Shown: piece after piece, positions 10,901 through 23,500 of the stretch
Numbering within the stretch: the stretch's first letter is position 1
Layout of the letters: each line of letters opens with the position of its first letter
Origin: Silene noctiflora
Taxonomy: Eukaryota; Streptophyta; Magnoliopsida; Caryophyllales; Caryophyllaceae
Length of the DNA: 26,669 nucleotides
Reading direction: 5' to 3'
NCBI GenBank assembly: GCA_009801015.1
Contig: VHZZ01001515.1
Location: 96,322-122,990 of the forward strand
Program-made: the position numbers and the translations under genes
The notes under the pieces: generated by a model
Seen by the model: the letters and a program-made list of their open reading frames with translations, nothing else
Database searches by the model: none
Told to the model about the DNA's origin: nothing

Positions 10901-13758
10901 ATTATATCACCATGCTTTTGCCGTTGTGAAATTACTTCTCTTCAATATTTTGAGTTTGGATATAGAATTGTACATAGAATCTTTCAAGACAATGTTGTTT
11001 TGTTAAATAGATACTTAATTGAGGGTTAAAACATGTGCATCTCCCATAACTTTCTCCCTTTACTTAATTGAGTTATTTTACAAGAATAATCCAAACTATC
11101 ACTCGTCTTCTCGTAATAATCCGAAATTTATTTTAACTGAGAATTAACTATACTACTGCCACCATCTTCTCCTAATAGACTTGATTAATTTTGACCTTTA
11201 GCATCCGGTAAAGTATCCGATAAAAATTGCAGTGGATACCATTTTTTATTNNNNNNNNNNNNNNNNNNNNNNNNNNNNNNNNNNNNNNNNNNNNNNNNNN
11301 NNNNNNNNNNNNNNNNNNNNNNNNNNNNNNNNNNNNNNNNNNNNNNNNNNNNNNNNNNNNNNNNNNNNNNNNNNNNNNNNNNNNNNNNNNNNNNNNNNNN
11401 NNNNNNNNNNNNNNNNNNNNNNNNAAACGACATAGTTGGTGAGGTTATTTGTGGTGGTGGCAGGTTCGAATAAGGTGGTCGCCGCTTCTGGATTTGGGTA
11501 TACTGATTGGTAGGTTGCGGTTTCGTGATGGAGCAGACCGACGTTTAAGTGGTGGTGGTGGACTCGCGGTGGTCAAGTGGTGGGCGCTATTAATTAGTAT
11601 ATATGCCTGCCCAAAATTTGTTTCATAGATCCAAAATTGGTAAACCAATACCACAACGCACCAAAAAAACACATACCCAAAATTGGTAAAGTCAAAAATT
11701 ACTATGGACATATACAAGCATTTAGATGTGATATGGCCATATGGGTCATCTGCATTTAGAATGGGAAAGCTTAATATGACCACTATCTCAACAATGTAAG
11801 TTAGTATGAAGCTCGTTCTTGCAATTGTAATGGGGCAAATTAATGAAAAATGTATATTTGAGAAGTGGGAATATAAACAATATCTTGTGGATTAGTTGCA
11901 GAAATGCAGAGTGCCATGAGTGATTTATGTAAGTGAAGAAGACTAGGAAAGAGAGGAAGTGGGTGAATAATTGAAGATAATGAAAGGAGAGTGACATTCT
12001 GGTTGTCTACGGTTGCAGATGCTGTGGTGGTTTCCGTGGGGTCGTCAGTCATGGGTTGTGTGGGTGGGATCGTAGCTCGTTGATGGTGTTTGGCGTGGTG
12101 TCTGGTTTTTTGAGCGGGGTCAATCGGGACTTGGGAGGTGGCTGACTTAGGGGTTAATAATAATAATAAANTATCTTTTTCCTTCAAGAAAAAGAGTGAT
12201 AACCTGATTAATAGGTAACCGGTCATCTAGTCTAATATAAGAAGATGATAGTTAAAGTCGGGTTTATTGTGATTAAAACGTTGTTCAGATTATTATGAGA
12301 AGATAGGCAATAGTTCAGATTATTCCTATGAATAAACCCTACTTAATTATAGAGTTTATTAGTATATAAATTTCCAAAAATTATTTCTCAAGAGTCATGT
12401 AAGTTCCAGACTAAAGAAAAATAAGTGTTATAAGTAGTGTGTATATTTTAGGGAAATTTTAATTTATATTGAAAAAAGGGATTGTTGTATTATTTGATAG
12501 ATATATTAATACGTTTTTATGTTTTTTGAGGATATTTGACAGGTTAACAAGTTAAAGATTTTGTTGCGATCACTTACAAACTCGACCTTAAAAGCAGAAA
12601 AGCGCATATTTGACCACAAGTTAGATATTTATTCTATACTCTTGCATAACTACTTAAAAATCACAATATCCATTATTTAATGAGTGAATTAATAATTACT
12701 TCCTTTTGAATACCACTTTTTTTTAAAAAGCTCCATTTTATAAACTTTTTATTAAATTACTCCCCTCAAATATGCTCAAGTCAAATTTTGCACCCATTTG
12801 CACTTTCAGGTGAAAAATCTTAATTCCCGACGAAATTCCCCTGGTGTATTCTTTTTTATTTCTTTGGTCTTTTGTTCTATCATCCTCTCATTCAACCATT
12901 CCTCTCACTTATCAGACCACCATTTTTGTCATCTACTTCCTCTTCATCTCAACATCACCTACCTAGACACACCAACATCACGACCATCTACTCTCCCCTG
13001 AAACACCACCATTGACATCACCATGGCTGTCATTCACTTAATCAATTTCGATTCGGTGCCGAAACTCCGTCCTTGCCACTCAATCATTCTTCTTCTTCTT
13101 CTAACTCGACTCTTCCTCTCTCTAAATTCAGTAATTTATTACTCTTTCTCCCTCTTAAAATCACCATTTTTCCCAACTTTACTTCAAAACTTAAAGGGTT
13201 TTCACATTTCTTCCCCAAATGAAAAACCCAGATTTTAGTTTTCTCACTAACCCCACAAATTTTCTGTTTTTTTTTTTTTAATTTGAAATTAAAGTTTTTT
13301 TCTATCAAGTTATGGGGATAAAATTAGAAATTTTATGATGAAAAGAGGCGGAAAAAAGAAGACATTTGTGAATTGTGGGTATAACACGAGCAAGACCACT
13401 ACGAATTTTTGCATTATTAGCTTGAACAGATGTAGAAGGGAGAGAGAAGACATGAAGTATATAAAAACATAAACAATGACAATTTCGTCATAAAATTAGG
13501 CATTTAAACAGAAAATTTGAATATTGACGTAATATGTCACCTGAATGTGCAAATAGGTACATAATTTGACCTACGCACATTTGAGGGGAGTAACCTAATA
13601 AAAAGTTGGGTTATAAAAGGGAGTTTTTTTTTTAAAAAGGTGATATCTAAAAGAGAGTAATTAAATTTTTTTTTTTTTGAGGGAAAAAAAGGGAGTAATT
13701 ATTAATTCACTCTTATTTAAATTATTTATTACATCATTTGTGCACATTAAAATATAGC

Positions 13759-13807
<49 letters not shown>

Positions 13808-14504
13808 ATTCTCAAATTTCAAAATCTCACTTCCTTATTCAATATTTCAAAATAAACAATATACTTTTGTAAAAATTAAAGTGAATGACTCATCTAGGGA
13901 AACGAATATGTTATGTATAAAAAACATGAGGGAGTAATTAATTTATCAAATACGTTATCTAATGAAATATCTTGGTCGTATTTACAAGCTTTTCCATATG
14001 TTATCTACAAAACCTATATACATGTTTCAGACTTTCAGCTATGTCGTTACATTTATTTTTACAAGAAAATTATTAATATATTAAAAAACGATTTGTTCCT
14101 ATTAATTTTTCTTCAAATGGTTAGCAATATAGGGATGAAGGGTTTTGATAGGGTTTCAAAACAATTTTAAACCTAAGAAACTTGATACATGACTTTGAAC
14201 ACATTCCAACAAAAATTCTCTAAAAGATGATACTCCAACACCTCCAATTAAATAATGTGTAAGTACTTGGTATTAAACTCGTTTTTCCTTAATCCTTCAT
14301 TAGGGGTCGATATGAATTTATTTTTTTCAACAATGTTACTACACTTACCATAAAATTATAGTAAATTGGATTATACCTATTGAAACAGTATAAGTAATCA
14401 TTTAATCATATTCATAACTTATGTATTAGGGAATCAAACAAAATAGTGATTTTTAGATAATGATAATGAAGATGATAATGGAAATAGTAATAGCAATGTA
14501 AAAT

Positions 14505-14537
<33 letters not shown>

Positions 14538-17500
14538 AACAACAACCCTTTACACATTTCATACAATAAATATTTAATGCACTTTTGTTTATTTTCAGAG
14601 TATAAATCAATATTAAGCATCCCTGCTGATTACACTTTACAAATATGAAAAAAGAAACCATTTCGTCTACGTCTATAATGAATTTGTCTTATACACGATA
14701 GATAAATTATTTAACTATAACATAATTTTGATGTAAAATGCTTCTTATATTTAACCAGGAATCATAAAGATGAAACCAAACATTTTGGCTCAATCAAAGC
14801 TTTTGAAGTAAGCCTCACAGAAAAGGTTATTTAGTTTTTAATTTCCTTTTTATGAACGTTAATTTGGTCATCATTTACTACTTATTAGGGTACAATTATT
14901 CATATATTATTAATCTTTCTCGCAATAATGTTTATCGGGGCCATTTTTATGTGAGGAAACACGATGAAACATGATAAAATCAATGAACGTTGTAGTGAAA
15001 CACAGGGAGTATAGAAAATATTTAAAATTATATTATTTCCTTTTTTTACATTCATTTGTATTTCTTTTTTCAAAATAGTAGTACGTATTGCCATTTATCA
15101 ATGTTCACTTTATCATGTCAAACAGCCTTAAGGATTCTATGTACCATTTTTGAATAAGGGTAACAAATATTATTATAAGGTATTATTGAGGCAGTGATGA
15201 TGATATGAGATTTTTGGGTGAATTGTTTCAATTTGGGGAAATTGTTTAAGAAAAATATAGAACTTTTTTTGTAATTAGGCTTGGCAGCAACTGATGATGT
15301 AAGGGGCATTTTGATGAGTTGAGATTTTATTATTTTATCCACAATTTGCACACCTTCATTTGCTTGTTATGTCGCCATGGTAGAACCAGGTTTACCAATA
15401 TTCTCCTTAAACTGTTAAAAACATTGGATTGAAATAATTAGAATTACTTTGGGTCATTTTTTAGAGGTGATTATTTTGTCATAGGAGCAAGTCAGGGAAG
15501 AAAAAGAAGTAAGGGTGTGGTACGAATGGTGGTGATTGGTTTTGTGAAATCACAAGAAGATAATTTGATTAAAAAGAAAGAAGAATGAAGAGCAGAAGGA
15601 AGAAGAATGAAGAGCAGAAGAAAGAAGATGGAAAAAGAACACGAGAAAGAAACAAAAATAATTATGTTTAAATAATAATAATAATGGGAGATGATGGTGT
15701 TATGCCGACGATAGGTTGAGGTAAGTTGAGAAGCTGGTGAAGAGGGTGAGGTTGATGGCATTGACATACATCTCGGGTGGGTCATGGGTGTTGAGAGGTA
15801 GTGGTGATGGTTGCCTTGGTTGGAGGAGATAAGTGTCAATGGTAAGGAAGATAGTGGGTGGGGGTTAGTATTTGGCTATTTCATTGTATGAGTGTAATCA
15901 AATAGAAAAGATAATTAGAGATAGTCTCTTTCCTTTCCCTTTTAACTATTTTACGATTCATATCTTTTTCCCTTATACAAACGAAACTTCCCATAAGTTC
16001 CTTTGTTTGGAAAATACACGCGGTATCCCTGAGGTTTGACGTTTTACCCGAAATACCAAATTTGTTTTATTCATAAAGCATTAAAAGGCCATAACTCGTG
16101 CTTCCGAGTTCATAACGTATTTTTTCAAACCGACCATCTTTTCGATAATTACGATTTTAAAAAATAAATTGTCGTATTTGGATCTCATGGCTAGGAGTCT
16201 TTGTACGTCAAAGTTTTTTTGAACGAACAAACTTTGAGTGACCATATCTCTTAGTCACGAGTTCCAAACTCGACAATTTGTTTTCTAAGTCGTAGGTCTT
16301 GGAAAATGATCGATTTGAAAAAGAAAATTTGTCACTTTCTGAGTTCATAAACACGACTTATGGCCTCTTAAAGTTTTCCGGATAAAAAAATTGGGTATTT
16401 CGGGCAGAATCTCAAACCTCAGGGGTACCGCGCAGGGGATGACCTGGGGGGGGGGGGGGGGGGGGGGAGGGGGGTGCAGGGGCAGGAGTGCAATATGAAA
16501 AAAAATTGCTTAATATATGATTCAAACCCCTAACCTTCAATTAAGGTGTCAAATTCTAAACCATTGAACCACTTACATTTCTTATTATATTAAATACTAA
16601 AGTTTATTATATTCTACAAAAGAGATATTATTTTTACATATATTTAAAATTTAAAGTATTTTGAGAAAATATTAGTTTTTTTAAAAAAATATATCAATAG
16701 GACCAATTATTTTTTCATTCTATTACTTATATAACACGTCAAAAAAATGTAGTTCCCCCGACACTAAATTCCTAGGCCCGCCACTGGTACCGCGTGCATT
16801 TTCCGTTCTTTGTTTTGGTCATTCATTTGCGATGAGATGACGATCATTATGTTATAGTAGAACTTTATGTATGGTTAATTATGATTGTAGGAACTGATGG
16901 TTGAAATCGAAATGCTTGAAAAGCAAAAAGAAAAGCTTGAACTTGAACTAGAAAAGGTACATATTCTTCCGCAAATTTATCTTTCTAGAGATTATGCACT
17001 TCCATGTTTTCTTAAATTATCGTATTTATCTCTGAACACCGATTTGTACATTAGAATATTTTAAGTCTCAAAGATCTTTAGTCATAAAATGATACTAATA
17101 TAGTTAATACAAGTACCCTGACATAAAGGAATTCATGCTATAAAAATAAAAATAGCTTAAACAACTAACCTAGTCACATAGATTGATTAAATTTTTGAAA
17201 TGAAGATAGTAATAAAGTAAACGGAATTTCTAACATGTGTCCAAGAGCACATGTTAATAACCTAATTAGGGAAAGATTGTTGAAAATATATCATGACAAA
17301 TTAGAGTTGAAACTCATATTTACCATAATTATTGCAATAATCTTGAAAATCTTTGGAGATCAAGAATCATTTGGAGAATAAGAGTATGAGTAAAATAAAA
17401 CTTAATAAAAGTTTTTGAGTCAACCAAATATGTCAACATATCGTTTTAGATCTAGGCCGTAATCCACTAGCTTTCGTTGCATTATTACTAATGCTCTTAT

Positions 17501-20500
17501 TAAAACTTGAGAAACTATTGTTTGTTATTTAAATTCAAACTCAAACTCTTTTATTATAATAACGAACGTAGGATAAAAAAATATCAAACATTTTACAAGC
17601 TAAGAATAAATTTTTAAGAGCTTACATCTTTTAAAATAATGATGTATAATTACATACTTATATTGGTTGATATAGATCCTTAAAACATGTGTCACGTGTT
17701 CCAGGCTCAAACTTCCATATGAACAATTTGGGCTAGGTTATGTCGGAGTATGTTACCCTAGTAAATAGGGTGGCTAACTTGATATCCCTGGTTTGGAAGT
17801 TATCATGTATAACAAAATTTTACTTATTGTTGCATCTGGTAAAACGGTAGCGGCTACAGGATCCATTGTTATCCAAAAAATAAAATCATCAAAGTATACG
17901 AAAATGCTAATTAATAAGAATAAATTATGTCACATCTAGCTCCATTTGTATAAATAAAATAAACTAATTATCATTTTTCTTTACTTTATAGATCGTCATA
18001 ATCCTCTCAATTGTACCACAAGCAAAAAAAATTGCGCAAAGAGTTTATTCCTCATAATTTGTCGCCGTGTTGCATCTCACCACATAAAGGATTTAGAAAC
18101 TTCGTTACCTTACTCTAAACACGGATTTTCATTTAATATTTTTGAGAACATTTCCATTGTATATGGATTATTAAAATTTCTAACCATTAAACCAAATGAA
18201 TGTTTAAGGTTCTTTATGACAATAGCTTGATAGACTACAATAAAGTTAGTTTTATAAAAAGTAACTTTATTGTTATTTATTTGTTAGATTAATTTAGAAA
18301 TTGATAAATATGTTATATCCTTATCCATGAGGCTAATACTTTCTTTTAGTTTAATGTGGTATACATTTTTTTAATTGTAACTAGGTAAATAACTCGTTAG
18401 ATATGGCTACAACACGTCTTGATAATGCTAAAGAAGAGAGATTCCAATTTCATGAAGCAAACAATACAATTATTCAACATTTACAAATGAAGGTATCCTT
18501 AATTTTTATTACTTATATCGCTATTGAACGAGTTAATTATTCAGTGTTCACCGGGTATACATTTTTGTGAATATTTTGATATTTCTGATTTAGGAAAAAG
18601 AATTGTCGACATATATAACTTCGTGTAAAACAGAAGCCGGTGTTATAATAGCATGGAACAAATTTATTGAGCATGCATGGGACGTCCAATATGCTCTTTT
18701 CAAGAAAAATGAGAAACAAGTCAGGTACGACACTACACTTTTAACCTTTTTAGATCTTAACTAATAATAATACATACTACGTACTTGTTAAATATTAGTG
18801 GTGTTTTAGGGAAAAAAAAAGGTATAAAATCACCATTTAGTTGGATACTACTTGATCAATCATACGATGGTAATGTTAATATTATTGACATTTGTTTGAA
18901 TGTTGCACGTGATGAAGTAATGAGCTGAAGAAATATGGAAAATTTCATGTTGAGATGATTTTGCACACTTTAAAAACATATGAGGTACTTCAAAATAAAT
19001 AATCAATAGTTAAATTTATTAGTCTATGCATATAAATTAATAGTGTTTTATGCGTTATTCAGAATATGTTCAGAAATATGGTTGGACAGTTCAAGGTACT
19101 TGCACGAAGATTAAAATTAAGTGAAGAGTATGTCAACCTATCACACACTTATTTACACTCGTTTAATATTTTCCATCAATTTTTCATTTAATATTTATTA
19201 GTTCTCACAATACAAAGTTTGTTACCTAGGTCAGATGAGACATTTCGCCTTGATGATGATAACTTTGTACTAGCGATAACAAGGAAAACTCTTGAAGAAG
19301 AGTATCTACAACTTGAATCTCAAGTAATCAATTTTACAATATACTATATTATGTTCATGTATCACATTTCATGTTTTACTGATATAATGCATTACATGTT
19401 TTACTGATATAATGCATTACATGTTTTACTTATATCACATGTTTTTTCGAGTAAAAAACAATATTTATGATAGGTAATACACCCTCCATTTTTCTCTTTT
19501 CTTCCAATTTGACTGCGCGGTTTTTAAGGCGGTACTTTGACTACATTTTTAGTGCATTTACATTCTAAATTTTTTTGTTGAAAATATAATTTTGTGAATA
19601 ACTCTTGAATGGTATGTATAATTATATTAATATCACAAGATAATTCATCATAGTTTTTAAGATATTTAAGGTCAAAATAATGAAATCTTGACCAAAAAGT
19701 CAAATAGAAAGAAAAGAAAAAAAAAGGAGGTAGTATGAGATTGTATTCTGATATAACTTCATTTCCTGGTTATGGCTACTGATCCCCTATATCCCATTTT
19801 CCATTACTAATGGAATCTCATTTTGGAAAGTATGAAAATTTGACATTATTGGTGGAAGGTGTCTTAACAATAATGTCAATATTGTACGGACATTTAGAAC
19901 AAACAACGAGTAAATTAATACGCTTGTAGATGTTTTCGGTGACAAATGACTTGTAGAGAGAGATTTAGCTTGTTAATAGGCTTTTTGATGTTTTTGATTG
20001 CATGTGACAAGGCAAGGAGGGTGGTGGTTAAGGAGGCAGTGGGTGAGATGCTAGGAGTAGTGTAGTTGAAGTGGGTATCGATGCGTTAGATGCAGAGGTT
20101 GTGAGAGGTGAGGGTGACTTTTTTTTTTTACTTGGTGAAATAAGGGGCATGAGGGTAAAGTATGGAAAAGACGTACATAATAAACCGTTCATCCATTGTG
20201 GGAAGGCCATATAGTTTATTTGTTATGGGTAAAGGCGCAATTAGGTAAAATGACTATACAAAACCATTCATGATATGATAAATAAACAAAGAAAATATGA
20301 GAGTTAAGGCACAACTAGTCATGTTTAGTTGGTATGACCGCATGGTATTTAGGGTTCTTATAAGCATACAATTGGACAAGAGGAGGATTGGAACGCATAT
20401 GGCAAAAAAGATAAAGGAAGTGTGGCATATGTGAACATCTTTTTGAGTCCACCAACTCTAATAGTACGAGACCTTTTTAAAAGAAGTCTAAGAGTAAATC

Positions 20501-23500
20501 CATGAAGATTTGGCCTAAAGCGGACAATCCTGTACTATTACAAATCATGGGGCATCGGTTCAAGTGTGCAACATGGGTCCCAACAAGGAGGTATCAATGC
20601 TTCTACACAACAAGTTGTATCAGATCTCAAGGTTGGTGACTTGAGCTAGGCATAAGAAGAAGTATCGGACAAGACTTGAAGGTGACTTATACTATAAGTC
20701 GTGGAACTCTTCATCTCGAGGAAGAGCTGGTATGTTTGCAATAGCCAACATGGTCTTAGGACGATGAAACAAATCCGTTCAATAAAGAAAATATTGTTAG
20801 CAGTCCGGATGTGATGTGAAGCATGTTGAGGCTTAATGGAGCCAATAAAAGCGATACATAGTTAGTCTAAAGGCGATCCGGCGTGGCACGCTGAGGCAAT
20901 AGATGCGGACCCTACCCAAGGTATATTGGAGGTAGAAGGGGTTGGTACGCAAGTGTAACAAAAGTCCTATGCAGGGTTTTACAAACCCCCTGGTGGGACA
21001 CATGGTGTGTCGATTACAAGGAAGGTTATCAAAACTTAGTGATACTAAAGATGCCTAGAAATAATTGAGGTTGTACGGTATGAGGTGTTCTCCATAGAAG
21101 TCAAGTTCCAAAATCAAGTCCCACGCTGGTAATTTAAAGATGGAAGAACATCTTTATAACTATCCACCAACTCTAATAGTACAAGACCTTTTAGAAAGAA
21201 GTCCAACAGAAAATTTGTGAAGGTTTAACCCAAAATGGATAATATCGTACTATTATGCATCATGGACACATGTGCAACATACATGGGTCACAAAAAAGAC
21301 GTATCAACGCTCTGCACAACAAGAAAAAAGATAACGAGTTTTTAAAATTCGTCACTATTGTCGAAATAAAGAGTTAAAATGTTTGTTTTAAATTCTTTAA
21401 AATATACAAATGTGTTATATGTGTCGAATTTATTTTTACAGGGATATTGCTAAATATACTTTGTGTATTTATTTTCAAAAATAACATAATACTTGTAAAA
21501 GTCGTGTGAATAAATTGAGGATATCCAAATATCACTAAAAAGAATATAAAATTAGGCTTGGGACGTGAAGTATAAGATAGAAAAACAGAGTCCGGAGCTT
21601 TTTATGATAACACAAACATTGCATAATATATTTTTGTAATTAAGAATGTTAACTGTAGATAAAATATTTTTTAAGACAAAGACATGTGGTTGGTAAACAA
21701 AATGGTGAAGATTGGCATTGTAAGGGTGATATGATGGGTTTGTGGTGGTACGCTCACTTGGCCAATGATGAAAGATGTCTCTAACTGGATCTTGAAAGAA
21801 TGATGGTTTTCATCATGTGACGGTCCTTAACAGAAAAAAGAAAAAGATGTGGATGGGAAACGTACAAGAGTATTATTATCCGGATATAACATGAAAATAA
21901 AGATTATATTTTTACATATTCAAGAGACACATAAAACTTGAAAAAGAGTAAGATGAGTTAAGAGCGTAGAAAGTGAAGTTCTACTTATGTAGATAGATGA
22001 AAAGTAGGAGCCATCGTCAGTGACTATATGATCAGTGTTATCATATAAATAGTGATGTGATAGGCTAGTCAGATCAGAATGATGTGGTGAGAGGCTTCGC
22101 TATCAATAATCCATGGCGGGGAAGTGGTATTTGCGGTGAGAAGGGCGGTTGTTGAAACGTTAGTGGCGTGGGACACAAATATTTGAGATAGAGAAATCTT
22201 TATAGATTTGACAAAAGAAAAGTGTATGGCCCGCCCCCTTGCACTACCAGTGACAACAAAAACCTTTAAACGGGATTTGGGTTTTATTTTGGGGTATTAG
22301 GTGTGGTGGAGATACGGTTTTGAAGGGGTTGGTAGGGATGTGTGATAATTAAGGTGTTTGTAGGTAGGTGGGTTTGTCGTGGCTATGAAGGTTGACGCTA
22401 GGGTTGTATCGGTTGTTTGGATAACAAATTCTTTGTTTATTAGTTTGTCTTTGAGATCCTCGATCAAAACTCAAGAGTGGGTCTCGTGCATGAAAGATGT
22501 TGTTGGCGAAATAAAATTAAGGGTCAAGGCCATCAATAATTTAAACTTATATGTCTTTTGGGTAGAGTGTGGTACCACCAATAGCTCGTTCATCAATTAT
22601 GACTTTAATGTTTTCCATATATACAACGCGATGACAAAGTGAAACCCTCGATCAAATGTTTAAGTTTTAATCTTAGTTCTTTTTTAAGAATTAGTGGCAT
22701 TAGTGGTGGTTAGGATGTATTGAGATCCTTGAGGGTAGAAACTCATGTAGTAAGTGACCAAGGGTCGTGGTGAAAGTGTCACTGATGGGCGATGTCTCCA
22801 AACAAAAGTTTATATTGAACGATTTATGTGTTGTAGGCTAGGTTAGAAGAGATGGTAGTTTTGTCGCCTTTCTCGGTTGTAAGAATTAACATGTGGTTGG
22901 CTAGGTTGTCATCAAAATAGTGTTAAAGGTCGGAACCTATGAGTAAGGATTTGATTTGGACTCGCCAGTGTTAATAGTTGGTTCTGGTTAGTTTCTCAAT
23001 GGAATGGCCAATAGGCATCGATAATGATGAGGGTCTGGAATCAAAGTCCGCTATTGGCATGTACATTGATAATGAGGAGGGGTTTGGAATCAAGGTCCAT
23101 TGTTTAATTTAAGTGTTTTAATCCGATCCCCATTTTATGTGAAGTTCCATTGTTGAAATTAAGGGGAGGCTCGACACCATGTAAGGTAACAATTAGTAGA
23201 AAGTTTTAAAGCTTAACATCGTTATATGAAACATAATAATTGCATACTCCCTAATAAGAAGTAGAACTAATAATAATAAAATATAATAGCAATAAAAATA
23301 ATACTTTTCTAAGGTAATACTCCCTCTGTCCCGGTCATTTGTTTGTCTTTGGTTTCGGCGCAAAGACCAATGAAAGAGGAGGGGCCAATTATTTGATGAC
23401 AACTGGATCAAATTAGTTTAGATGATCCAATTACCCATAAAAAACATTTGTAAAATAGAAAAACAAACCATTGGCTGAGACGCCAAAAAAATGGAATAAG

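Larger units (their letters stand above)
16009..16804. mobile_element. Foldback MULE, about 425 bp without its insert, split by a hAT
   Basis: Begins GGAAAATACACGCGGTATCC and ends GGTACCGCGTGCATTTTCC, its inverse. Flanking GTTCCTTTGTTT (15997-16008) and GTTCTTTGTTT (16805-16815) look like a target duplication of about 11 bp with an indel. The arms pair almost to the centre (CGTCAAAGTTTTTTTGAACG, about 16207-16226), so the element is one large imperfect hairpin. A 354-bp hAT interrupts the right arm. No coding. Sits in intron 10 and ends 86 bp before exon 11. Confidence 0.8.

Noticed and set aside
11185-11442. Frames crossing the N run
   Set aside because: Mostly unknown bases; not evidence of coding.
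14434-14661. Minus-strand frame with a Cys run
   Set aside because: Produced by the (AAC)n microsatellite read on the other strand.
16540-16600. tRNA-like string on the minus strand of the hAT
   Set aside because: A- and B-box-like words are present, but no cloverleaf can be formed and the segment is part of a mobile element.
22379-22642. 87-codon plus-strand frame MAMKVDARVV...
   Set aside because: No recognisable motif, no leader or splice context; lies in the unassigned intron block. Kept only as a note.
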